A DNA stretch of 64,000 nt from Pseudomonas hormoni (GTDB lineage Bacteria > Pseudomonadota > Gammaproteobacteria > Pseudomonadales > Pseudomonadaceae), in assembly GCF_018502625.1 (NCBI RefSeq), contig NZ_CP075566.1, positions 3,520,001 to 3,584,000 on the forward strand, in the 5' to 3' direction. The first letter of the stretch is position 1. Each line of letters starts with the position of its first letter. The notes beneath the pieces are model-generated. The model was not told where the DNA came from and did no database searches. It worked only from the letters and a program-made list of their open reading frames with translations. Shown piece by piece: positions 8,559-18,737 of this stretch. Made by a program: the position numbers and the translations under genes.

Positions 8559-9107
8559 ATGCCCTGGAAAAACTCCGATTCACGCTACAGCACCGTGTCG
8601 ATCACACTGCACTGGTTGATGCTGGTCCTGCTGGCGCTGGTGTACGCCTGCATCGAATTTCGCGGGATCTTTCCAAAAGGCAGCGGCGGCCGAACGCTGA
8701 TCACCGAATCGCACTTCATGCTGGGGTTGACGGTATTCGTGCTGGTCTGGCTCAGATTGTTCGCCCGCAGCCTCGGCCCGGCACCGCAGATCTTCCCCGC
8801 CTCCCCGCACTGGCAAACCACGCTCGCCAGGTTGATGCACTGGGCGTTGTACATTTTCATGATCGCGATGCCGATACTGGGTTGGCTGGTCACCAGCGCC
8901 AAGGGTCATCAGGTGATGTTCTATGGCTTTGACTTGCCGCTGCTGGTGTCAGAGGACAAGGCGCTGGCCAGGCAGATTGAAGGCTGGCACGTGCTCGGCG
9001 GCACCATTGGTTACTGGTTGATCGGGCTGCACGCCGTGGCGGGGATTTATCACCACTATGTGGTGGGTGATAACACCTTGTTGCGGATGATGCCCAAGCG
9101 CGGCTGA
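8559..9107 (+). CDS. Cytochrome b561 family protein
   Basis: A 182-residue membrane protein with four hydrophobic segments, starting PWKNSDSRYSTVSITLHWLM as in the bacterial b561 family. Candidate haem-ligand histidines are His18, His52, His94, His144 and His158. Such proteins are quinone-linked electron carriers in the inner membrane, and some act as superoxide:quinone oxidoreductases. GAGGAA lies seven bases before the ATG. It is a lone gene between two REPINs, so context says nothing about its partner. The family is clear; the exact electron donor is not. Confidence 0.92.
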   Translation: MPWKNSDSRYSTVSITLHWLMLVLLALVYACIEFRGIFPKGSGGRTLITESHFMLGLTVFVLVWLRLFARSLGPAPQIFPASPHWQTTLARLMHWALYIFMIAMPILGWLVTSAKGHQVMFYGFDLPLLVSEDKALARQIEGWHVLGGTIGYWLIGLHAVAGIYHHYVVGDNTLLRMMPKRG

Positions 9108-9138
9108 ATCCCGGCGCCGGATCCAAACAATGACCACC

Positions 9139-9272
9139 TGTGGCGAGGGAGCTTGCTCCCGCTGGACTGCGTAGCAGTCCTAAAACCTTTGCGTGCAGTG
9201 TGTCAGATTCGACGCGATTGCCGAAATCAGGGCTGCTTCGCAGCCCAGCGGGAGCAAGCTCCCTCGCTACAA
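9139..9272. repeat. REPIN, TGTGGCGAGGGAGCTTGCTCCCGC family
   Basis: Inverted REP pair with a roughly 80-base spacer, between the b561 gene and the desulfhydrase gene on the other strand. Confidence 0.85.
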
Positions 9273-9288
9273 GAGTGCGATGTGCTCT

Positions 9289-10215
9289 TCAGGTCTGTGG
9301 ATTGAATCCGCGGCGGCCCTGCAAGCCGCCGGTGTGGATGAAAATCAGGCGCGTGCCCTTTGCAAATCTGCCCGCTTCGACGTGCTGCTTGAGCGCCAGC
9401 AGCGCTTTGCCGGTATACAGCGGTTCGAGGGGAATGCCGCTGGCCTGTTCGGTCTGCGCGATGAAATCCAGTAACAGCGGATCGACTTTGGCGAAACCGC
9501 CGCGACTGGCGTCAAACAGTTCATAGACCGGATCGTGCAAGCCTGCTTCCTGCACGATCGATTCGACCTGCTGCGCCACACCATGGTCGTCGGGCACTGC
9601 CAGCGCGCCGTAAACCGGATGCTCCCCCGCTTCGGCCAGTACCAGGCCGGCCAGCGTGGTGCCGGTTCCGCAGGCCAGCCACCAACCGTCGTAGCCGTTC
9701 CAGCCCAGACCGTTCAGTTGCTCGCGAACCCCTGTTTTCAACTGCATGCAGCCCTTTGCGCCCGGCAATCCTCCGCCGCCTTCAGGCACTGGAAGCAGAT
9801 CGGGGTATTGCTCCCGCCAGGATTCCCAAAAACCAGATTCATGCCGCGCGCGATAACCGCCATAACCCAGCCAGTGCAACTGCATGCCGAATGCTTGCAA
9901 GTCTTTAATCGTAGGGGTTTCTTGCGGATGACCGCGCAGCAAACCCACCGTGTTGAACCCGAAGCGTTTGCCAGCAGCCGCCAGTGCATGCAGATGATTG
10001 GAGTGAGCTCCGCCCAGGCTGATAATGCCTTTGGCACCGGCGAGGTCGGCTGCTTTGAGGTGTTCGATGAGCTTGAACCACTTGTTGCCGCTGATCAGCG
10101 GGTCGACTCGGTCGAGGCGCAGGATGGCGACTTCGATGCCTGATCGGGTTAGCCAATCAAGTTGCAGAAGTTCGAGTGGGGCTTGGGGTAGCCAGTCACT
10201 GGGAGGGAGAAGCAT
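9289..10215 (-). CDS. 1-aminocyclopropane-1-carboxylate deaminase/D-cysteine desulfhydrase family enzyme
   Basis: A fold-type II PLP enzyme of about 308 residues. LISGNKWFKL supplies the Schiff-base lysine, GGAHSNHLHALAAAG the phosphate or substrate loop, and GTGTTLAG the PLP phosphate-binding loop. The family splits D-cysteine to pyruvate, ammonia and sulfide, or opens ACC, and sequence reading alone does not separate the two. The start is uncertain: ATG at 10215, ATG at 10245, or TTG at 10257 are all in frame. None has a strong ribosome site. A 12-bp-stem hairpin covers the region between the two ATGs. I chose 10215 because MLLPPSDWLPQAPLE looks like a natural N-terminus. Confidence 0.87.
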   Translation of the reverse strand: MLLPPSDWLPQAPLELLQLDWLTRSGIEVAILRLDRVDPLISGNKWFKLIEHLKAADLAGAKGIISLGGAHSNHLHALAAAGKRFGFNTVGLLRGHPQETPTIKDLQAFGMQLHWLGYGGYRARHESGFWESWREQYPDLLPVPEGGGGLPGAKGCMQLKTGVREQLNGLGWNGYDGWWLACGTGTTLAGLVLAEAGEHPVYGALAVPDDHGVAQQVESIVQEAGLHDPVYELFDASRGGFAKVDPLLLDFIAQTEQASGIPLEPLYTGKALLALKQHVEAGRFAKGTRLIFIHTGGLQGRRGFNPQT

Positions 10216-10216
10216 C

Positions 10217-10246
10217 GATGCCGGCTCTGGGTAAAGAGCCGGCATC
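10217..10246 (-). promoter_or_regulatory. Perfect 12-bp hairpin over the translation start of the desulfhydrase gene
   Basis: GATGCCGGCTCT and its complement surround a six-base loop. On the minus strand the upstream arm contains one candidate ATG, and the next candidate ATG follows one base after the hairpin. No U tract follows, so a translation-control structure is more likely than a terminator. Confidence 0.5.
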
Positions 10247-10259
10247 TTAACAGCCAATT

Positions 10260-10391
10260 TGTGGCGAGGGAGCTTGCTCCCGCTGGAGGCCGAAGGCCTC
10301 CTTTTATCAGCAATGGTGTTGCGTCAGGTTAATCACCATCGCTGATCTGCGGCTGCTGCGCAACCGAGCGGGAGCAAGCTCCCTCGCCACA
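10260..10391. repeat. REPIN, TGTGGCGAGGGAGCTTGCTCCCGC family
   Basis: Inverted REP pair between the desulfhydrase start and the fadH stop. Confidence 0.85.
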
Positions 10392-10404
10392 GGGATTGCG
10401 GTGA

Positions 10405-12465
<2,061 letters not shown>

Positions 12466-12653
12466 TCACGGAAAAAGTGTGGGCGCTCTTTGGCGCCCCT
12501 CTGTCATGTGCACAGACTATGAGCACTCCCCCGGCCGCTCAATGACCGTAACTGACAACTTAATGATCTAAATGTGCAGCAGCCCTTGGCAAGCGCTGAC
12601 ATGGGCCCTACCCTAGTCATCGAACCCTGCACACGGCCGTTGACTGTTTTCCC

Positions 12654-13784
12654 ATGCGCAAACTTCTGTACCTGACCTTCTCCATGGCATTGATTGCCGC
12701 CCTGACGACCTACGCCATGTGGGCCGCGGACCGTCCGGTGGGTCATTACCTGTCGGACCTGCGGATCGATCTCGCCATCGATCAGGGCACGCCTGCCGAT
12801 CGCGGCAACCTGCTGGGCATCCAGCCGGAACTGTTTCCCACCGACTACCAAAGCGCCGAGCGCCTGCACCGCAAACTCGCGGCCTATCTGCAGAAAGCCC
12901 AGGAACAGGGCCTGTTGAATGAAAAAACCATCGTCGTGCTGCCCGAACATGTCGGCACCTGGTTGATGGTCAGTGGCGAAAAGGACGAGCTGTACCAGGC
13001 CAACACCATCAAGGAAGCCATGAACTGGCTGGCGGTGAGCAATCCCTTGAAGTTCGTCCGCGCCCTGATCAGCGCCAAGGGCGACAACCGCCTGGACGAT
13101 GCGCACCTGCGCATGAAAGCCAAAGGCATGGCCAAGGAGTACCAGGCACTGTTCGGTGGTCTGGCGAAAGAATTTCACGTGACACTGGTGGCGGGCTCCA
13201 TCGTGTTGCCCGAGCCGAGCATCATCGACGGCAGCCTGAAAATCGGCCGCGGCGCGCTGTACAACAGCAGCGTGGTGTTCGGTCGCGATGGTCTGCCGAT
13301 TGGCCAGCCACAGCGCCAGATGCATCCGATTTTCGCCGAGCACGATGTGATCAAGGCCAATGGCGAACACACGCTCAACGTCGTCGACACCCCGGCCGGG
13401 CGCCTTGGTGTGCTGATTGGCAGCGACAGTTGGTACCCGGATAACTACCGCAAACTCGACGATCAGGGCGCAAAGCTGGTTGCGGTCCCGGCGTTCGTCA
13501 GCGGTCGCGGTACCTGGGACAAGCCATGGCGCGGTTACAAAGGTTTGTCGACGCCCGGCTCCGTCAGTCTCAAAGCCGGCGAGCTCAGCGAAGGCCAGGC
13601 CTGGCATCGCCTGACACTGACCGCTCAACCACCCAGCAGCCAGGCCATTGCCGGCATGAGTGTGTTCCTGCGCGGGCAGTTCTGGGACCAGGGCAGCGCC
13701 GGGCAAAGCTTTCTCAGCAGCAACGGGCAGCATTTCGCCGGTGGCAATGTCCGTGGCGCGCGACTGCTGAACCTCTGGTTGTAA
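12654..13784 (+). CDS. Nitrilase-fold (carbon–nitrogen hydrolase) protein lacking catalytic residues, membrane-anchored or exported
   Basis: A 376-residue protein with an N-terminal hydrophobic segment (residues 3–24, signal or anchor) and the carbon–nitrogen hydrolase fold. The catalytic glutamate is present in VVLPEHVG (Glu98). The lysine of the usual R-K-x-H motif is Gln222 (RQMH). The nucleophilic cysteine of the C-x-D-x-W-Y-P type motif is Gly256 (LIGSDSWYP). Two of the three catalytic residues are therefore gone, while the framework residues around them are kept, which suggests a non-enzymatic or repurposed role. Its stop lies 3 bp before the AraC gene, so the two are coupled. No known function is recognised. 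Confidence 0.8.
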   Translation: MRKLLYLTFSMALIAALTTYAMWAADRPVGHYLSDLRIDLAIDQGTPADRGNLLGIQPELFPTDYQSAERLHRKLAAYLQKAQEQGLLNEKTIVVLPEHVGTWLMVSGEKDELYQANTIKEAMNWLAVSNPLKFVRALISAKGDNRLDDAHLRMKAKGMAKEYQALFGGLAKEFHVTLVAGSIVLPEPSIIDGSLKIGRGALYNSSVVFGRDGLPIGQPQRQMHPIFAEHDVIKANGEHTLNVVDTPAGRLGVLIGSDSWYPDNYRKLDDQGAKLVAVPAFVSGRGTWDKPWRGYKGLSTPGSVSLKAGELSEGQAWHRLTLTAQPPSSQAIAGMSVFLRGQFWDQGSAGQSFLSSNGQHFAGGNVRGARLLNLWL

Positions 13785-13787
13785 GCC

Positions 13788-14828
13788 ATGAAACCGTTGC
13801 CGGTGCGTCTGGGCGATTTGTCGGTAGGCTTTGTTCATAGCCTGGCCGACGCTGTGCGCAGCCACGGCCTGGACCCTCAGCCCCTCCTCGATCAATATGG
13901 CCTCGACCCGGCTCGCCTCAGCGAAGCCTGCGCCCGACTCTCGATCCCGCGCTACATGCGCCTGGGCCATGGCGCGATTCAACTGACCAACAACCCGGCG
14001 CTGGGTTTGCGCATGGGCCAGCTCAGCCGCCTGAGCCAGGCCGGTCTGGCCGGGGTCACCGCCGCGCAGGCGCCAACGGTACGGGAAGCGGCGCGCTGCC
14101 TGATTCGCTTCGAAGCCTTGTACGGTTCCAACTATCGCGGCCAATCGAGCTTTCATGAAGACGCCCAAGGCGCCTGGCTGCGGTTCTATTCCATCAGCCC
14201 TTACAACGCCTACAACCGCTTCGTGGTGGATTCGATCCTTGCCGGATGGTTGCAGCAATTGTCCAGCGTCAGCCCTGTTCCCTTGAGCGCCGAGCGCATC
14301 GAAATCGAGTTCGATGAACCGGATTACCGAGATGCGTATGCGGTATTGGGTGATTGCCCAATCCAGTTCGGCGCCGAACAGAACCAGCTGCGTCTGAGCC
14401 TGGCCAGCCTCGCCCAGCGCAACCCGCTGCACTGCCCCAGTACCTGGCGGCACCTGCTGCAACTGTGTGAACGGGAACTTGAACAACTGACACGCACCCG
14501 CAGCCTGCGTGAACGCATCACTCAGTTACTGGGGCCGTTGCTCAATGGTGGCCGGGAACCCGACCTGGAAGAAGTGGCGGCACGCCTGAAGCTGCCTACC
14601 TGGACCTTGCGCCGCAAACTCGCCGAGGAAGGCACGCAGTTTCGTGCAATTCTCAACGACACCCGTCGCGACCTGGCCATGACCTACATTCGCGATACCG
14701 AACTGGCGTTCGGTGAAATCGCCTACCTGCTGGGCTTTGCCTCAGCCGAAGCGTTTCAACGCGCTTTCAAACGCTGGAGCGGTCAGACACCCGGCGAATT
14801 TCGCCGCAGTCACCGCCAAACAGCCTGA
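13788..14828 (+). CDS. AraC-family regulator with an arabinose_bd-type N-terminal domain
   Basis: A 346-residue regulator of the OruR/ArgR-like subclass. The N-terminal ligand domain covers residues 1–230 (RYMRLGHGAIQLTNNPALGLRMG, QAGLAGVTAAQAPTVREAA). The C-terminal double helix-turn-helix covers about 250–345, ending in DTELAFGEIAYLLGFAS and FQRAFKRWSGQTPGEFR. The ATG follows the stop of the nitrilase-fold gene by three bases with no strong ribosome site of its own, pointing to translational coupling. The coupling suggests that the regulator and the pseudoenzyme act together, perhaps with the pseudoenzyme supplying or sensing the ligand; that is inference. Confidence 0.9.
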   Translation: MKPLPVRLGDLSVGFVHSLADAVRSHGLDPQPLLDQYGLDPARLSEACARLSIPRYMRLGHGAIQLTNNPALGLRMGQLSRLSQAGLAGVTAAQAPTVREAARCLIRFEALYGSNYRGQSSFHEDAQGAWLRFYSISPYNAYNRFVVDSILAGWLQQLSSVSPVPLSAERIEIEFDEPDYRDAYAVLGDCPIQFGAEQNQLRLSLASLAQRNPLHCPSTWRHLLQLCERELEQLTRTRSLRERITQLLGPLLNGGREPDLEEVAARLKLPTWTLRRKLAEEGTQFRAILNDTRRDLAMTYIRDTELAFGEIAYLLGFASAEAFQRAFKRWSGQTPGEFRRSHRQTA

Positions 14829-14831
14829 CGC

Positions 14832-14918
14832 TTACAACTCGGTAGCGTCTTCCGCCGGTTCCAGCGGGTCCAGTTCAAACGCCTGAAACTCGAGCAGCTC
14901 TTCTTGATAATCGTCCAT
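14832..14918 (-). CDS. 28-residue, highly acidic small protein
   Basis: ATG at 14918 with GGGAG eight bases upstream, stop at 14832. The product starts MDDYQEELLEFQAF and ends PAEDATEL. It has eleven Asp/Glu and no Lys or Arg. It lies tail to tail with the AraC gene, 3 bp after its stop. A good ribosome site and strongly biased composition argue that it is translated. I do not recognise a function. Possible roles are a protein-binding peptide or inhibitor of a basic partner, but nothing here shows that. Confidence 0.55.
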   Translation of the reverse strand: MDDYQEELLEFQAFELDPLEPAEDATEL

Positions 14919-15122
14919 TGTGAATCTCCCACAGCTCATTGAAAAAACGCTTGAATAAATGACCAGCGCCTTGAGCATAAAGTGCCCGCATGAAAGAAAA
15001 ATGACGCAGGCACGACGCTTCGTCGCTACTGAATAAAACGTAGCAGGCGGTCAGGAATTTATCACAGGATTTTTTCGATAAAGGCTGTAGGAATACGGCC
15101 TGGGTTGACGCGATTGAACGCT

Positions 15123-15159
15123 GTTCCGGGATCGATGAGCTGTGAGCCGATCCCGGAAC
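15123..15159 (-). terminator. Strong hairpin after the DUF2242 gene
   Basis: A perfect 12-bp stem (GTTCCGGGATCG) with a 13-base loop starts 13 bp after the DUF2242 stop on the minus strand. No U tract follows, so it may act as a 3' stabiliser or a Rho-dependent end. Confidence 0.5.
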
Positions 15160-15171
15160 GCCAGTTGCCGA

Positions 15172-15981
15172 TTACTGGCTGGTGACCGGCATGGCCGGAA
15201 TCGGCTCGCTCGGCGGAGGCAAATCCGACTGCGGCGGTGGCGTGACGTTTTCCGTCGACGGGGCCGATTCGGCGTTTTCAGCCGGTGCAACCGGTGCGGG
15301 TTCAGGTGGCGGTGCAACCGGTTCAGAGGCTGGTGCCGGAGCCGGCTCAGCGGCGGGTGCAGGCTCCGGCGCCAATGCAGCCGGTGCGGCCTTGGTTTCA
15401 GGCACGCCCAGGTCGGTTTTCGGTTTCTCGACGATGTGCGCGGCTTTTTTCGCTTCCGGCGGCAGGAACAATTCCACCAGGGTGAAGAAGCGCTCGTAGA
15501 ACTTCGCCGACGATACGGTTTCGCTGGCGACCTTGACCATCGAATCATCGGACGAGCCGATCGGCATCGAAACCGAACCCAGCACGCCCACGCCAAGGCT
15601 GGCGGAGTTGTTGGTTTTCTTCAGCGCATAGCGATCCTGCAATGCGTTGGCAAACATGGTGGCGTGGTGCCCTTCGCTGCCATCATCGGCACAGACCACA
15701 CTGAAACTGATCTCCATGTGGGTATCGCCAGTCTGCTGGAAGCTTTTGTGACCACTGATCAATTTCGGATCGCTGCTGGTAATGATGTAGCCCTGACTGA
15801 GCAGCGCCCGACGGGCGGCTTCGCAGGTTTGCGCATCGGTTACCGGATAGTTGCGCGAAAACGTTCCGGAGTCGTCGAAGTTCTCATGCTCATAGATGGG
15901 GGCTTTTTTCGACGAGCAACCGGCCGCGGCCGCCAGCACCAGAGCCAGCCCGACAACCCGCACGGGAAATGATTTAAACAT
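15172..15981 (-). CDS. DUF2242 family lipoprotein with Pro/Ala/Glu-rich tail
   Basis: A 269-residue predicted lipoprotein. A signal peptide ends in the lipobox LAAAAGC (Cys22). The central domain (about residues 28–170) reads like DUF2242, with EHENFDDSGTFSRNYP near its start. From about residue 185 to the end the chain is a low-complexity Pro/Ala/Glu stretch with repeated PAPAxEP units, likely spanning the periplasm or tethering to peptidoglycan. AGGAT precedes the ATG. It probably sits in the outer membrane. Function is unknown. It is a lone gene bounded by a hairpin. Confidence 0.85.
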   Translation of the reverse strand: MFKSFPVRVVGLALVLAAAAGCSSKKAPIYEHENFDDSGTFSRNYPVTDAQTCEAARRALLSQGYIITSSDPKLISGHKSFQQTGDTHMEISFSVVCADDGSEGHHATMFANALQDRYALKKTNNSASLGVGVLGSVSMPIGSSDDSMVKVASETVSSAKFYERFFTLVELFLPPEAKKAAHIVEKPKTDLGVPETKAAPAALAPEPAPAAEPAPAPASEPVAPPPEPAPVAPAENAESAPSTENVTPPPQSDLPPPSEPIPAMPVTSQ

Positions 15982-16156
15982 TGAACATCCTGAAGAAAAC
16001 GGTCCGGGGCGTATTGTGCAACAGATCGATGCTTAGCGTCGCACCGATTAGTGTCTTGAAACAGTTACAAGTGTAATGACTGCCATTTACAGGGAAAAGT
16101 CGTTCGGTAAAAAACCCAGGCGACGGATAGCTGCTGCCCACTTTTCCTGCGCCCAC

Positions 16157-16183
16157 AAAAAACCCCGACCTTTCGGTCGGGGT
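16157..16183 (-). terminator. Rho-independent terminator of ppiD
   Basis: Stem ACCCCGACC with a GAAA loop, followed on the minus strand by a run of T, 30 bp past the ppiD stop. Confidence 0.9.
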
Positions 16184-16212
16184 CTTTGTGTTGCGGGAAA
16201 CTCAGTCAGGCA

Positions 16213-18084
16213 TCAGAAACGCTTGATGTCTGCTTCGGCTTCCAGCTGCTTGCGGTACGCCGCAAAGTCTTGCTGGCCGATGCGCGAGGCGAGGAAGCGA
16301 CGGTACTGAGCCTTCTCTTCTTCGGTCGGTGCAGCGGCTTCGTTGACGCCGTTCAGACGCACGATCACCAGGCTGCCATCAGCCAGGGTCACGCTGCTGA
16401 AGGTCGGTTTGTCTTTGGCGGCTGGTTTCGGCATGCGGAACAGCGCTTGCAGCACGGTAGGGTCAATCCCTTCCTGAGCGCGTGTCGCTGCTGCGGTGAC
16501 TTTCCAGGCCTGGCCATCAATTGCCTTGTCCAGTGGCGTCTTGCCTTCGCGCAGACTGGCGATCAGCTGGTCAGCCTTGGTCTTGGCGGCAGCACTGGCG
16601 TGCTCCTTGGCCAATTGACCACGGATGGCGGCAGACACGCTTTCCAGCGGCAATTGCGCAGGCTTCAGGTGCTCCTTGGCGCGCAGCACGATCACGGTTT
16701 CCGGATCGAGCTCGATGGCGGTGCTGTTGGCACCCTCATCCAGCACTTCAGGACTGAACGCGGCAGTGAGCACGGCACGGTTGGCTGCAATGCCTTCGCC
16801 ACCTTCACGGCCGAACGGCTTGGAGGTGTGAACGGTCAGTTTCAGGTCCTGCGCCGGCTGGGCCAGATCGGAGGATTCGAACGACGAATCTTCCAGTTGC
16901 TTGGTCGCCTCGACGAAACGCTGCTCGACCTGCTGGGTTTTCAGCTCTTTGGTCAGCTTGTCTTTCAGGCTGGCGAGGGTCGGAACTTCCGGCGCCTCGA
17001 CACCCAACAGCTTGATCAGGTGGAAACCGAAATCAGTGCGAACCGGTGCCGAAACCTGATCCTTGGCCAACGCATACAGCGCTGTTTCGAAGGCTGGATC
17101 GTAGACACCAGGGCCTGCGTAGCCGAGGTCACCGCCGTTGTTCGCCGAACCCGGGTCCTGGGAGAATTCCTTGGCCAGGGCCTCGAACTTCTCGCCTTTG
17201 GCCAGACGGGCCTGAACTTCTTCGATTTTGGCCTTGGCTTGCGCCTCGGTCACCTTGTCGTTCACTTCGATCAGAATGTGCGCCGCCCGGCGTTGCTCGG
17301 ACAGGTTGGCGATTTCTTTCTGATACGCCGCTTGCAGGTCTTCGTCCTTGACGGCGACCTGATCAAAGAAGGAAGACTTCTTCAACTCGAGGTAATCGAT
17401 GATCACCTGATCCGGCGTCATGAATTCCTTGGCGTGTTCGTCGTAGTAGGCCTTGACCTCATCGTCGGTCAGCTTCACAGCCGCCGGGTCAGCCTTGACG
17501 TTCAGGGTTGCGAAATCGCGGGTCTGTTTTTCCAGACGGGCGAAAGCCAGAACCTGTGCGTCGGTGACGAAACCGCTACCTGCCAGACCCGCGCGCAGCT
17601 GACCGATCAGCATTTCCTGAGCCAGCATCTGGCGGAATTGCATGCGGCTGTAGCCGAGTTGACGAATGACCTGATCGAAACGCTCGGAGCTGAACTTGCC
17701 GTCCACCTGGAATTCAGGGGTTTGCAGGATCACCTGATCCAAAGCCGCTTCGGAAAAAGCGAATTTCGAGTTTTCTGCGCCTTGCAGCAGCAGTTTGCGA
17801 TCGATCAGGCCTTTGAGGGCCGATTCGCGCAGCATTTTTTCGTCGAGCAAGGAAGCATCGAAATCCTTGCCCAGCTGTTGCATGAGCTGACGGCGTTGCA
17901 TATCAACCGCCTGGCTCAGCTCGTTCTGGCTGATTTCTTCGCCGTTGACCTTGGCCGCATCATTACGATGGGTGGTGGCCTGAAAAATGGCGTCGAAACC
18001 GGTCAAAGCCATCAGTGCGACGATGACCCCGATAATGGTCTTGGCAATCCAGCCTTGTGAATTGTCCCTGATATTCTGCAGCAT
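16213..18084 (-). CDS. ppiD: Peptidyl-prolyl isomerase D, periplasmic chaperone
   Basis: An inner-membrane-anchored chaperone that receives outer-membrane and periplasmic proteins leaving the Sec channel. The 623-residue protein has one membrane segment near residues 14–34 (IIGVIVALMALTGF), a SurA-like N-terminal chaperone domain, and a parvulin domain around 265–355 (RRAAHILIEV, FSQDPGSANNGGDLGY, FGFHLIKL). A second PpiC-like and C-terminal chaperone region follows. GGGGGA precedes the ATG. The order hupB–ppiD is conserved across gammaproteobacteria, and a terminator follows. Expression is often under heat-shock or envelope-stress control; no such site was identified here. Confidence 0.96.
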   Translation of the reverse strand: MLQNIRDNSQGWIAKTIIGVIVALMALTGFDAIFQATTHRNDAAKVNGEEISQNELSQAVDMQRRQLMQQLGKDFDASLLDEKMLRESALKGLIDRKLLLQGAENSKFAFSEAALDQVILQTPEFQVDGKFSSERFDQVIRQLGYSRMQFRQMLAQEMLIGQLRAGLAGSGFVTDAQVLAFARLEKQTRDFATLNVKADPAAVKLTDDEVKAYYDEHAKEFMTPDQVIIDYLELKKSSFFDQVAVKDEDLQAAYQKEIANLSEQRRAAHILIEVNDKVTEAQAKAKIEEVQARLAKGEKFEALAKEFSQDPGSANNGGDLGYAGPGVYDPAFETALYALAKDQVSAPVRTDFGFHLIKLLGVEAPEVPTLASLKDKLTKELKTQQVEQRFVEATKQLEDSSFESSDLAQPAQDLKLTVHTSKPFGREGGEGIAANRAVLTAAFSPEVLDEGANSTAIELDPETVIVLRAKEHLKPAQLPLESVSAAIRGQLAKEHASAAAKTKADQLIASLREGKTPLDKAIDGQAWKVTAAATRAQEGIDPTVLQALFRMPKPAAKDKPTFSSVTLADGSLVIVRLNGVNEAAAPTEEEKAQYRRFLASRIGQQDFAAYRKQLEAEADIKRF

Positions 18085-18154
18085 GCGTCCCCCAGAAACG
18101 GTTGAACTTCAAAATTAGGCAACCGTGGAGCGTGGGTAGAATCCGGATAGAAGA

Positions 18155-18178
18155 AAGGCGCATCCGAGGATGCGCCTT
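18155..18178 (-). terminator. Hairpin terminator after the tRNA-like sequence
   Basis: AAGGCGCATCC pairs perfectly with GGATGCGCCTT across two bases. On the minus strand TCTTCTAT follows. It sits 9 bp after the CCA end of the tRNA-like sequence and before ppiD. Confidence 0.75.
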
Positions 18179-18186
18179 CTCGTAAC

Positions 18187-18264
18187 TGGCGGAGCGGACC
18201 AAGGGTTCGAACTTGCGACCCTCGGCGTCTCGGACCGGCGACTTGCCGACTGGACTACCGCTCC
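18187..18264 (-). pseudogene. Degenerate tRNA-Asp-like sequence (78 nt) between hupB and ppiD
   Basis: On the minus strand the 5' GGAGCGGTAG and the 3' TCCGCTCCGCCA match the acceptor ends of bacterial tRNA-Asp exactly, including the encoded CCA. The variable-region GGGTCGC and the T-loop TTCGA are also kept. The middle is not functional: the D stem (GTCC) has no partner, position 33 is C, the anticodon-loop sequence is CCGAGAC in place of CTGTCAC, and two bases are inserted near the T stem. An alternative eight-pair stem (CCGAGGGT with ACCCTTGG) can form instead. It may be a decayed tRNA copy or a tRNA mimic processed at the ends. A terminator follows at 18155–18178, so it could be the 3' end of the hupB transcript. 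Confidence 0.6.
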
Positions 18265-18317
18265 GCTGCCAGGTCAGGCATGACCCCGACCCGGATAGGC
18301 AAAAACCTGAATCGAAC

Positions 18318-18590
18318 TTAGTTGACAGCTTCTTTCAGTGCTTTACCGGCTTTGAAACCTGGTTTTTTGGCTGCTGCGATTTCCAGTGTCTTACCGGTCT
18401 GTGGGTTACGACCAATGCGAGCTGGACGATCAGTTACGGAGAAAGTACCGAAACCAACCAGAACAACAGAGTCGCCAGCCTTGAGAGCGCCAGTGACGGA
18501 TTCGATTACAGCGTCCAGCGCACGGCCAGCAGCAGCTTTCGGGATATCAGCGGATGCAGCGATAGCATCAATCAGTTCCGACTTGTTCAC
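18318..18590 (-). CDS. hupB: DNA-binding protein HU-beta
   Basis: The 90-residue histone-like protein, full length, starting [16 protein letters not shown]. The DNA-binding arm lies around [21 protein letters not shown]. The start is GTG with AGGGGA upstream. It bends and compacts DNA as a dimer. The canonical position between lon and ppiD supports the hupB assignment. A consensus sigma-70 promoter lies about 96 bp upstream. Confidence 0.98.
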   Translation of the reverse strand: MNKSELIDAIAASADIPKAAAGRALDAVIESVTGALKAGDSVVLVGFGTFSVTDRPARIGRNPQTGKTLEIAAAKKPGFKAGKALKEAVN

Positions 18591-18685
18591 TCTAAGTCCC
18601 CTTATATCTATTTGAGTATGATTCTAAGTTTTTTGGTGAAAGCAAAAACGAGTGCTGAATGGCCTACAGACACTTAAGAGCCGCT

Positions 18686-18714
18686 TTATAACAAGGGCTC
18701 TAAAAAGCTGTCAA
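18686..18714 (-). promoter_or_regulatory. Sigma-70 promoter of hupB
   Basis: TTGACA, a 17-base spacer, then TTATAA on the minus strand, between lon and hupB. The fit to consensus is near perfect, so hupB can be expressed independently of lon. Confidence 0.8.
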
Positions 18715-18737
18715 CAAGCCACCCAGGCAAATGCGTA

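Noticed and set aside
9139..10391. Repeated inverted sequences that might be CRISPR repeats
   Set aside because: Spacing and inverted pairing match REPINs, no unique regular spacers and no cas genes.
12504..14486. 660-residue open frame on the minus strand
   Set aside because: It is antisense to the nitrilase-fold and AraC genes and has no recognisable protein motif. High GC content keeps such frames open.
16186..18060. 624-residue open frame opposite ppiD
   Set aside because: Antisense shadow; the ppiD reading has all family motifs and a terminator.
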